Shown in pieces: positions 47,648 to 57,701 of a stretch of DNA of 64,000 nt. Below the pieces are notes generated by a model. That model worked only from the letters and a program-made list of their open reading frames with translations. It searched no databases and was not told where the DNA came from. How positions within the stretch are numbered: position 1 is the stretch's first letter; every line of letters starts with the position of its first letter. The position numbers and the translations under genes were made by a program. The stretch is taken from positions 21,012,595-21,076,594 of the forward strand of contig NC_059374.1 in the NCBI RefSeq assembly GCF_019703515.2, read 5' to 3'. This DNA comes from Myxocyprinus asiaticus (taxonomy: Eukaryota; Chordata; Actinopteri; Cypriniformes; Catostomidae).

Positions 47648-49342
47648 CCTCTGTTCCCTGATGGAAGGAACGAGACATTGTGTCAATACTAGGGGTCGCC
47701 CTTGGGAGCCCCAAACACCTCTGATCTTTGAGAAAAGGCCAATGGGAATTGGCTAGTGGAATTTGCATGCCACTCCCCCGGACATATGGGTATAAAAGGA
47801 GCTGGCTTGCAACCACTCATTCAGGTTTTGTGCTGAGGAGCCAAGACAAGGTCCCGGCCATTTCAGCGGGTAGTTCAGTGTTGTGGCAGGAGGGACACAA
47901 CATCTCATTCCCTCCATCAGGGAACGGAGGTTACGAAAGTAACCAGGACATTCCCTATCTGTCACTCACTCGACGTTGTGTCGATGTAGTGACACTAGGG
48001 GTCCCTATACAAAACACCACAACTAGCTGAACTGTGTTATGTGAACTGGCGGTGCGAGACGGGCAGACCATTGTGTGCCCCGTAGCCAGCGCACCCAGCC
48101 ATCACATAACCTCCCCCAACGCTCTTACGAGCGTCGTACAGTCCCCTGCACCTCGGGGACAAGTCGACTGCCCAAAAAATGGGGACTGGCTGCCCCAGCC
48201 GTGTTCTCTTCACTTTCTTCTCCCCAAAAGGAAAAATTGTTCAGCATGGGGCCATATAGTGTCCTTGTCGGGGGGTGTCACTCCCAAGGGTTAGACACCG
48301 CGGAGACCACACCCTGCCTGAGGGGGAGGAAATTGTGTGGAAATACGTCACATGGTCTTACCGAGTCTTGTCGGCAGTGTCTCATGTGGAGAATTCCCTG
48401 TGGTAGGTCCTACCCGGGGGGGGAGGAGCTCTACAAACACAGCAACCGGGGTCAGAGGGGCCTCCGGGGGAACCGTCTCATGGAAGATACATCACACGGG
48501 GTTACATATGGGCAACCAGCGCATGTGGAGCACCTACCCCAGTACAGGGCCAAGTTAGCACACGTACTGGTCCGGCAACGAGTTTCTCTGCAAACTCGCC
48601 TGCCACAGGGCTAAGGAGGAAGGACATCCAGGGTCCACGACTTCGTGAACACGACTGGGGGTAAAAAATGCACGTCTTCGCCTCCGGGAGGGGAAAGGCA
48701 CTATACGCAAGCAGTACATCCGGCCAGCTGTCCCGCAACTTACTTGCTCGTACCTGACAACACACGGGACAAGACCGGCTCAACCCAGAGATTGTAGAAC
48801 CTTGTGAAGGTATTGGGTGTTGCCCAGCCCGCTGCTCTGCAGATGTCTTCTAAAGTGGCGCCATTGGTCAGAGCCCAAGGGGGGCGGCACGTCCTGGGCA
48901 TGATATGCCAAAGCGATGGCGTCAATGACACAGTGGACGATCCTCTGTTTGGAGACAGCACTCCCTTTCCGTTGTCCTCCAAAGCAGACAAAGAGCTGCT
49001 CAGAGCATCTAAAGCTCTGCGTGCAATCCAAATATATGCGCAAAACATGCACCGGACACAGCAATGACAGGCTGGGTTTGCCTCCTCCTGGGGCAGCGCC
49101 TGCAGGGAACCTTGGGCACATAGCCCGGTCAGGGTCTCAGTACCACGTGAGAGTATCCTGGACCGAACTCCAGGCACATGTCGCTGACAGAGAACGCCTG
49201 CATGTCCCCTACAGGAGGGCAGTCTTCAAGGAGAGTGCCTGTAGCTCAACTGACTCCAGGGGCTCAAATGGAGCTCCCTGTAGGCCCCGAAGGACCACAG
49301 AGAGATCCCATGAGGGAATGAGGCGCGGTCTGGGAGGATTCA

Positions 49343-50776
49343 CATTTACATTTACATTTACATTTATTCATTTGGCAGACGCTTTTATCCAAAGCGACTT
49401 ACAAGAGAGGAGAACATAAGTGAATCATCTTAGGAGACAGTGGTATAAAAAGTGCTGTATTACAAAGTATCACTAGCATCATAATAGTATTCAAGATAGA
49501 ATAAAGTGCAACAGAATTTTTATTTTTTTTAATGACTGGTTAAATGCTCATGGAAAAGATGTGTTTTTAGTCATTTTTTGAAGACAGAGAGTGAGTCAGC
49601 TTCACGGAAGGTCGTTCCACCAACGTGGTATGATGAAGCTGAAAGTCCGGGAAAGTGTTTTGGTGCCTCTTTGTGTTGGTACAACAAGGCGACATTCCTT
49701 AGCCGACTGCAGACTTCTAGTGGGCGCGTAGCTCTGCATAAATGATTTTAGGTATGCTGGAGCAGACCCAGTAACAGTTCTGTATGCCAGCATCAGAGCC
49801 TTGAATTTGATACGTGCATCAGTATCAGTAGCCAGTGGAGAGAGACAAGGAGTGGTGTAACATGTGCTCTCTTTGGTTCATTAAAGACCAGACGTGCTGC
49901 TGCATTCTGGATCATTTGGAGGGGTCTAGTTGCACATGCAGGGAGGCCTGCAATGAGAGCGTTACAGTAGTCCAGTCTAGTTATGACAAGTGACTGGACA
50001 AGCAGTTGTGTGGCATGTTCAGAGAGGAAGGGTCTTATCTTCCTGATATTGTAGAGTGTAAATCTACATGATCTTGCGGTCTTTGAGATGTGGTCTGTGA
50101 AATTTAGTCTGTTGTCGATGGTTACCCCTAGATTTCTGACCGATTTGGAAGGTGTTACTGTAGTTGCACCCAGCTGCGCGGTGATGTTGTGTTCAACATC
50201 AGGGTTGGCTGGAAAGACAAGGAGTTCAGTCTTGGCTGGATTGAGTTGCAGGTGGTGCTCCTTCATCCAGGCCAAGATGTCCGCCAGGCAGGCAGAAATT
50301 TGAGCAGTCACTGTGGTGTCGTTGGGCTGGAAAGACAAGTAGAGTTGCGTGTCATCAGCGTAATAGTGGTAAGAGAAACCATGTGCTTGAATGATGGGTC
50401 CCAGTGATGTTGTGTATATAGAGAAGAGAAGTGGCCCAAGCACTGATCCCTGAGGTACCCCAGTAAGTAGCTGATGTGGCTTGGATACCTCACCTCTCCA
50501 GGCTACCTTGAAGGACCTACCTGAGAGATAGGAATTAAACCAGTCAAGCACAGTTCCTGTGATGCCCAGCGAGGAAAGGGTAGAGAGTAATATCTGATGG
50601 TTGACTGTGTCAAAGGCTGCAGAAAGGTCCAGCAGAATCAGGAATGATGATCTGGATTCAGCTTTCGCTCGTCTCAGCGACTCGGTGACAGACAGCAGGG
50701 CGGTCTCGGTGGAGTGTCCACTTTTAAAGCCTGACTGATTGTCATCCAGCAGCTTGTTCTGTGAGAAGCCTCAACA
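49343..50776 (-). mobile_element. L2-type LINE, 5' truncated, inserted in the DIRS recombinase gene
   Basis: Flanked by GATTCA at 49337-49342 and 50777-50782. The 3' end carries the characteristic CATTTGGCAGACGCTTTTAT (as seen on the + strand) and a (TAAATG)n tail on the minus strand. The coding part is the C-terminal half of an L2-type reverse transcriptase. Length 1434 bp. Confidence 0.85.
49602..50757 (-). pseudogene. L2 LINE reverse transcriptase, partial, frameshifted
   Basis: Open from near 50757 on the minus strand: [57 protein letters not shown], then the catalytic YADD at about 50351-50362 ([11 protein letters not shown]). It continues with [20 protein letters not shown] and [12 protein letters not shown] frame change near 49815 separates the last part (MLAYRTVTGSAPAYLKSFMQ, IIPRWWNDLP). 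The endonuclease and N-terminal half are missing, as usual for 5'-truncated insertions. The active-site residues are intact, so the copy may be fairly young. Confidence 0.85.
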
Positions 50777-50987
50777 GATTCAACCTCCTCACGCCTCTAA
50801 GGATCCTGATGATCAGGTCATGCTTCCCTAAATACTTACCGTCAACTGCATCGTGGTGCGCAGCCATAGCGGCCACGTACACCCTCAAGGTGGGGGGAAC
50901 TGCTGCCCCACCAGCTTCTCCTGCAGGAAGGAAAGCACCGAACCGACTGCGCATCTCTGGGGGTCTTTGCATCGGGATGAACACCAC

Positions 50988-52070
50988 TTAGCGAACAGAC
51001 TTAGTCCAGGGGCCCTGTCCACGCTTGGATGCATCTGTCGTAACCATGATGCGCCTTGGCACTAAGGGAACCCCTGCCCGCAGAAATGCAAGGTCTGTCG
51101 AAGGGCTGAACAGGCAGAGACAGATCGGCATGATGGCCACGCGATGTGCCCCGCAGCGCCATGCCCATCTGGGGACTTGAGTCTGAAGCCAGTGCTGAAG
51201 CGGTCTCATATGCATCAACCCGAGCGGCGTGACCGCCGCCAAGGACGCCATATGCCCCAGGAGCCTCTGAAATTGTTTCAGTGGGACCGCCGTTCTCCGC
51301 CTGAATGCCTTCAGACAGTTCAGCACTGACTGCGTGCACTCGACCGTGAGGCGCACCACCATAGAGACTGAGTCTAACTCCATGCTGAGAAAAGAGATGC
51401 CCTGAATCGGGGAGAGCTTGCTCTTTTCCCAGTTGACCCGAAGCCCCAGCCGGCTGAGGTGGCTGAGCACCAAGTCCCTGTGTGCACACAACAAATCCCG
51501 AGAGTGAGCTAGAATCAGCCAGTCATCGAGATAGTTGAGGATGCGGATGCCCACTTCCCTTAGCGGGGCAAGGGCTGCCTCTGCGACTTTCGTGAAGGCG
51601 CGAGGTGACAAGGACAGATCGAAGGGGAGGACCTTGTACTGGTATGCCCAGCCCTCGAAAGCAAACCACAGGAAGGGCCTGTGTCGAGGTAAAACTGAGA
51701 CGTGGAACCAATCTTGATGGCGGACGCTTGCTCAAATGCATTTTTGCGTCAGCATCTTGAACGGGAGTCTGTGCAAGGCCCAGTTCAGTATTTGCAGGTC
51801 CAAGATTGGCCGCAACCCACCGCCTTTCTTTGGTACAACGAAGTAGGAGCTGTAAAACCCCTTCTTCATCTTGGCAGGAGGGACAGGCTCCATCTCCACA
51901 CGCAAGGCAGCGGTGTTCTCGGCCATCACTGAGGTGAAGCAGATGCCGTTGGACCTGGACAGATGCCTGGCGAACTGAATCGTGTAGCAACGTAAGCCTA
52001 CAGGCCCTGGACGGGAGTCTCGGATGGTTCCGCCAGGTGGCGGCATTTTGCGGGCACAAGTGCACCGCAA
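50988..52070 (-). pseudogene. DIRS reverse transcriptase / RNase H, frameshifted
   Basis: An N-terminal piece (51732-52070) contains MKKGFYSSYFVVPKKGGGLR and PILDLQILNWALHRLPFKML. After frame changes between about 51730 and 51610, the next open piece starts within SLSPRAFTKVAEAALAPLRE and contains the catalytic YLDD at about 51522-51533 (LNYLDDWLILAH). It continues through LLGHMASLAAVTPLGLMHMR to an RNase H-like VTTDASKRG, then stops at 50988. The enzyme copies element RNA into DNA. Motif spacing and wording fit DIRS rather than LINE or LTR elements. The polymerase active site is preserved but no continuous protein can be made. Confidence 0.8.
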
Positions 52071-52772
52071 CTGCCTTATCCACCTGGGGAATCACGAGTA
52101 CCCCCTGGCAGCCCCACCGTCAAGGGTAGTGAGAGCGGAGGAGCCCATAAATTGGGTCCAGGCAGTGAAAGATGCCCGCCATGATCTCGTGAGCTCATCA
52201 TGCACCTCCAGGAAGAAAGGAACTGGGGCGGGGTGCTTCTGTGAGTGGTGCTCTGAGCCCAGGAACCAATCGTCAAGCCATGAGGGTTCAGGGGGGAGTG
52301 GAGGGTTCCATTCCAGCCCGACGCTCGCAGCCGCCCAGGCAAGCATGGCCACCAGCTCCACGTCGGCCTGCGACTGGGCGACCACACCTGAAGTTGGGAG
52401 CCCAGCCGAGTCCTCAGCGTCAGACGGGATGAGCCCGCTCTCCGAAGCTGCGATTGACAGCTCATCCTCTTCGCGAGCCCCGAATGAGACCGCAAACTCA
52501 CCCTGAGACGAGCCAGCGGTCTCATCCCAGAACTCAACCGGGGCGAACGAGCGTGCTGGGGAATGGGAGGTCTATGGGGGCATACGCGGCGGAGCGGCTT
52601 CCATTGGGGTACCCAAATCGCCCCCAGTTCTAACCGACGCAGCCTCAAACCCGTAGGTAGAAGGACCGCGGCGGGGAGCCGGTGGGGTGGCTTTCCCTCT
52701 GAGGAAGGAAAGCCACAACCACAATGTTGACATGGTCATGTTCTCGCAGTGAGGATATGACCAGTCCACGAA
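52000..52772 (-). pseudogene. DIRS gag-like fragment
   Basis: The recognisable part reads from about 52385: VELVAMLAWAAASVGLEWNP, then FFLEVHDELTRSWRASFTAW, continuing in another frame near 52090 with VDKAVAVHLCPQNAATWR. I recognise this as the gag-like protein of fish DIRS elements, which presumably packages element RNA. At least one frame change near 52095 breaks it. The true start cannot be fixed. Confidence 0.6.
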
Positions 52773-53345
52773 CGCTGATCATGTGATCATGGCCGTGGGA
52801 AGCGGAGAGGTAACGACTGCAACCAGGATTTATACACAAACGGAAAGACATCTTTAAAAAGACGCTCTCCATGAGTGCCACTCTTTTAGTAGGAAAATAT
52901 ACTCTTTTATTAGGAAGAATATACTCTTTTAGCTGCTGAATCGCCCAGGAGCGTTCTCTGCACACCACTGGTGCAAGAGGAGAGAAACCGCTGTAATGCG
53001 CCGTAAATCCAACTGCTTTCGAGGTGAATAGATTGGCGGAGGAATTCAGCTCGTTGGAACACAACCACTTGAAATCTGAATGAGTGGTTGCAAGCCAGCT
53101 CCTTTTATACCCGTATGTCTGGGGGAGTGGCATGCAAATTCCACTCGCCAATTCCCATTGGCCTTTTCTCAAAGATCAGAGGTGTTTGGGGCTCCCAAGG
53201 GCGACCCCTAGTGTCACTACATCGACACAACTTCGAGTGAGTGACAGCTTACGGAGCTTATTGCATAGTTTTCCATTAAATTCGACCCAAATCATAATCA
53301 AAAGGGATACGCATATACCGCTGCTTAACGAAAGCCATTATTTAT

Positions 53346-53606
53346 TGTTAAAAAGTACTTAAATATTGATCTTTTTCGCATCAACAGCGATCGCATCGCT
53401 TTATAAGAGATTAATTTAACCGCTGGAGTTGTATGGATGACGTTAATGCTGATTGTTCCATCCACATCCATTATAAGGACCTACTGAGCTGAGATATTTT
53501 TCTATTTTTCTTCAAATGTGTTCTGCTGAAGAAAGGAAGTCATCTGGGATGGCATGAGGGTGAGTAAAATATGAGAGAATTTTCATTTTTGGGTGAACTA
53601 ACTCTT
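53346..53606. mobile_element. TTAA MITE (family A), single arm
   Basis: AATATTGATCTTTTTCGCAT to GGGTGAACTAACTCTTTA is the right arm of family A. The left arm is absent. Confidence 0.7.
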
Positions 53607-55544
53607 TATCAAAGGACATACTGTAGATTATTTACTCTAGTCATTACTGGATGAAATATTGTGTATAAAGTATCTTTCACAGAGCCTACACAATGTATTT
53701 TCAGTGACAAGTATATCTTTTTGTGGTTTGACAGCTTGAATGCAAGACCAGTTCAATGCTACATACAGGAAAATTGCATAATAAACATTGCCGTTTCTAA
53801 TCGTTCAGTTTGCACAGTTACACCAATTTCATACACTAACCTGCAAACTCAACAAAATCACTTTGTTAATTCTTGTAGAAATAAAGAAACCTTCATAACT
53901 TTGGACTGCCATCAGCTTTTACTTTTTGTGTGATGCCTTATTCGTGCCAAATGTCGCCCCCCTTGTGGTCTCTTAACAGTATTACGTCAGACTACACTGA
54001 ATGGAATGCAACTGATAGTGAATTGAAAGCACACAAATTAGGCTTCTAATTTAAATGTCGGCTGATGTAAATATCAATGCCTCAAATTTATCGATAAAAT
54101 AACATGCTGAACAATAATCGATATATCGATACTTTATGACATCCCTACTGAAGACGCATGTTCATGCAAAGTGTAAATGGGGTGTAAGATTCCAGAATGG
54201 GAAGAAGTTTTGAGTGAGCAGGAATGTGACAAATTGTGTTGGATGGATGGTGGTGGAGTTGGTAACGGTTGAGTTGGGGAGTAGGGGGGTGGGGCCACTC
54301 TTGAGTGGCCAGATTGACAGATGACCACTTCAAATGTGAGATCTGACAAACTTACTGGTCAAAGACAGACTCGCACCATTTGTCCCAGCTTGAAAGTTAT
54401 GAATATTCATAGACAGGAGATGAGGATGAGTTTAACAAAGAAAATGGAGCTCTCAGGGCTCTGGACATCACCAATAACATGGCATTCCAATGAATATTTA
54501 TAAGTAATTATCACAAGTCATTGTATTTATAAAGGTCTGCCAAGGGACGGTGTAGCCAGGACTCTGGAGAGGTCATATCATAATTATGAACCGAAGGTTG
54601 AACTATTTATATGGCTTCATTTTCATGCTTTACATTATGCATAATTCAGTTTCCTTTTGCAGCCCACGACTGGTGAGATTACACTTTATAATTGCGGGGA
54701 AAGTATGTAAACCTTTGGATTAACCATGCATTTTGCATAAATTTGTCATAAAATTTGATCTAATATTCAACTTAGTCACAACACCAGACAAACACAGTCT
54801 GTTTAAACAAATAACACACAAACAATTATATGTTTTCATGATGTCTAAGGAACCTTGTAAGTATTTACAGTGCAGGGTAGGCTTGTTGCAATTATTTAAA
54901 ATAACTGCAAGTATAGTGCACTTTAAATTCCAATCACATGTTGCCATCCAAATAAAGGAATTTTATGCAAATATAGAATTGAAATGAAAATGCAACCAAT
55001 TTATGACCAATTTATGCAGAAATCCATGGTAAATAGCTTTTTCTATATAAAACCATATAATTGCACTGTTAATCGAAAAATCCATCCACAAAATGTTTAA
55101 AATATAGAAAGATACTGTGGTTGTCAGGCTGATTATTAATCTGTGGACATCAGTGTACCTTTTTATTACAGAAATACATTTATATTTCACTGACTTGAGA
55201 GTATGAGTGGCATTTATGTTTGTATATATGTGTGTGACGGTGCCAGCTGCTAGTCTACAGCCCGTAGGAGCTCACCCTTTGATGTAGGCAACTCAAAGGG
55301 CCCCCTGAGGCTGCTGCAATAGGGCAGGGGTGGCATTTTTAATCTGTCAATCACCACCAGGGATTTATGGGGACATTTACTGCTAAATCAGGCGGCAGGG
55401 AGTGCAGAATTTTGCCGTTCGCTCACAGTAAAAAGGTTAGGCAAGTAATAGAGAAAGGAGCAGAGTTCACTGTGTATGCCATTATCATCGATGCTTAGTT
55501 AGGTCAACAAAGCCAACCATCGTTGAATTTGGTTGACTGCAATA
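53607..55544. other. No gene seen
   Basis: About 54030-54147 (TCGATATATCGATACTTTAT…CATCCCTA) looks like the end of a hAT-like repeat; similar ATCGATGCCGTTATATC sequence at 47090 lies on the other side of the DIRS element. The rest is unrecognised. Confidence 0.35.
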
Positions 55545-55548
55545 TTAA

Positions 55549-56110
55549 AGCTGCTCTCAGAATTTTTCCCTCATTACATTTTTTTACACATAATAAATGA
55601 ATAGTACTTTTGAAAATATTTTATAAAATAATGTACACTCACATGAGATGAAGACTCCTTGTCATATCAGTAGCTTAATAACATCATTTCATGGGGACCG
55701 ACATGCTCAGTTATAATTGAGCTACAGTGGGTTTTTGTATAGTCGAGTCTTCATCTGTCTGTCCAAGTATATGTGACACAATGTGTAATCAGATATTTGA
55801 AGAAAGGACAATCAAACAGGAATGATTTCAATATGACTGAAGTGTTGACGTTTTAAAGAGACAAATTATTGTTTTATTCCGTCTGAATTCGAACTTTTAA
55901 AGTGTATGCAAACGTACTGAATGAGATAAAATGACCAGCTGAATACTGCTCATTTTACTTTTGTTCACAAAATAAATTAAACATGGCTGACTGCAAATTG
56001 GGTATTTCTGCAATGGCATTAGCGACTGAAATATTTAGCTTTTGTGTGATGCTTCAACCAGGTGTCAGTAGGTGTCAGTTTAAATCCTAGTTGACTGCCA
56101 TTTCCAAGTG
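55549..56110. mobile_element. TTAA element (family C), right end eroded
   Basis: TTAA at 55545-55548 then AGCTGCTCTCAGAATTTTT. ATGAGATGAAGACTCCTTGT and GGTGTCAGTTTAAATC are shared with the 6650-6998 copy. Confidence 0.45.
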
Positions 56111-56504
56111 TAACTGATGACAAGGAACACCCACTACATGACACGCCCACTCCAAGTAACCTAACCGTAACCCTTGGATCATAAAGTGATTCTGTTGGCT
56201 AAAAGAACTATTAAAATCCTATGCAATTTCTTTATGATTCATGTTGTCTTAACTGTGTGAATATAACAAAGGATAACTTTTAAATTATGTCACATATCAT
56301 ATTATTAAACCAAAGATATAAACGGTGAAATTAAACATTTCTCTATTCTGTTTTCTCCAGTTCACTCACAAGCAATCCGGTTAGCCTATTAGCTTAGCAT
56401 ACCGTTAGCTTTTTCTCCTTTTCATTTTCATGACGTTTCTCATGGTTGCCACCTAGTGATATGGCAGTATGATTGTACTGTGCTGTGAAAAATATTTGCC
56501 CCAT

Positions 56505-56878
56505 CCTTTTTCTTTTTTTTTCTTTGATTTTCTCTTCTTTTTGGAATGCCCAATTCCCAATGTGCTCTAAGTTCTCATGGTGGCATAGTGACTCACCTCA
56601 ATCTGGGTGGCGGAGGATGAATCTCAGTTACCTCTGTGTCTGACACCGTCAATCTGTGCATCTTATCATTTGGCTTGTTGAGCAATGCGCCCCACTGAGA
56701 GCGAACCACATTATAGTGACAACAAGGAGGTTACCCCATGTGACTCTACCCTCCCTAACAACCAGGCCAATTTGGTTGCTTAGGAGACCTGGTTGGAGTC
56801 ACTCAGCATGCCCTGGATTTGAACTCGCGACTCCAGGGGTGGTAGTTAGCATACTTACTTGCTGAGCTACCCAGGCCC
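56505..56878 (-). mobile_element. tRNA-derived SINE inside the Tc1/mariner-like element
   Basis: Same family as 46191, with an internal deletion. Flanked by GCCCCAT (left at about 56499, right at about 56876). The tail is T-rich on the + strand. Confidence 0.8.
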
Positions 56879-57701
56879 CATTCTGATTTCTGATTTTTTT
56901 TTTATACTAAATTGTTTAAGTAAACACAAAATACAGTTTTCTAATATCTATTTTTTTTATTGAAGCAAAAAAGTTATCCAACACCTATTTCACCCAAGTG
57001 AAAAACTAACTGTCCCCTTAAACTTAATAGCTGGTTGTGCCACCTTTAGCAGCAACAACTGCAACTATACGCTTCCGATAACAGGAGATTGGTCTTTCAC
57101 AGCACTGTGGTGGAATTTTGTCCCACTCTTCTTTGCAGAACTGCTTTAGTTCAGCCACACTGGAGGTTTTTCAAGCATGAACTGCCCTTTAAGGTCCTGC
57201 CACAGCATCTCAATCTGGTTCAATTCAGGACTTTGACTAGGCCACTCCAAAACTTTAATTTAGCTTCTTATGAGCCATTCAGAGGTGGACTTACTCCTAT
57301 GCTTTGGATCATTGTCTTGCTGCATAATCCAGTTGCGCTTGAGCTTCAACTCATGGACTAATGACCGGATGTTCTCCTTTAGGATTTTCTGGTAGAGAGC
57401 AGATAGCTTTGTAACCTTGCCCAGACTGATGTATTTCAGTCACCTTTTTCCTCATTATGTTTGGAATTTCTTTCAACCTTGGCATAGTGTTCTTCTAGCT
57501 TCTAGGTGAGACCTTTTAGCCAACTTCATGCTGCTGAAAAAGTTCTATTTAGGTGTTGATTTGATTGAACAGGGCTAGCAGTAATCAGGCCTGGGTGGGT
57601 CTAGTCCAGCTGAACCCCATTATTAATGCAGTTTCATAGATTTGGGGATTTAGTAACTTTTTCACACAGGCCCAGTTGGTATTGGAAAAAATGGACTCAA
57701 G

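Larger units (their letters stand above)
48740..50991 (-). pseudogene. DIRS tyrosine recombinase, split by an L2 LINE and lacking the HxxR box
   Basis: The upstream piece (about 50991-50777) reads LRVYVAAMAAHHDAVDGKYL, then GKHDLIIRILRGVRRLN and is cut by the L2. The gene resumes at 49342 with a duplicated TGAATC and continues through CPVHVLRIYLDCTQSFRCSE, LFVCFGGQRKGSAVSKQR, DAIALAYHAQDVPPPLG, then jumps to WALTNGATLEDICRAAGWAT and TFTRFYNLWVEPVLSRVL. In the family as I remember it, an HSTRG motif (the catalytic His-x-x-Arg) lies between these last two parts; here about a dozen codons including it are missing, with a frame change. The final Tyr-containing TFxRFY motif remains. The protein integrates circular element DNA; this copy is dead. 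Confidence 0.75.
47278..53252 (-). mobile_element. DIRS-type tyrosine-recombinase retrotransposon, degenerate, with two insertions
   Basis: Inverted terminal repeats: 47653-47832 and 53080-53230 are inverted copies (TTTGCATGCCACTCCCCC, GTATAAAAGGAGCTGGC). An internal complementary region at 47905-48008 contains, side by side, sequences complementary to the two outer ends (GGTTACGAAAGTAACCAGGA and CTGTCACTCACTCGACGTTG); this arrangement is characteristic of DIRS. The coding strand is minus: gag-like (about 52770-52000), reverse transcriptase/RNase H (about 52070-50988), tyrosine recombinase (50991-48740). A solo LTR (47302-47647) and an L2 LINE (49343-50776) are inserted. Every reading frame is broken. 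The right-hand repeat has a TATA-like GTATAAAAGG pointing into the genes. Confidence 0.85.

Noticed and set aside
48075..48614. 179-codon + strand ORF
   Set aside because: Antisense to the 3' part of the DIRS element; GC-rich shadow.
52645..53172. 175-codon ORF and its twin at 47728-48030 with the same start MRKGQWELASGIC
   Set aside because: The shared peptide comes from the two DIRS inverted terminal repeats, not a duplicated gene.
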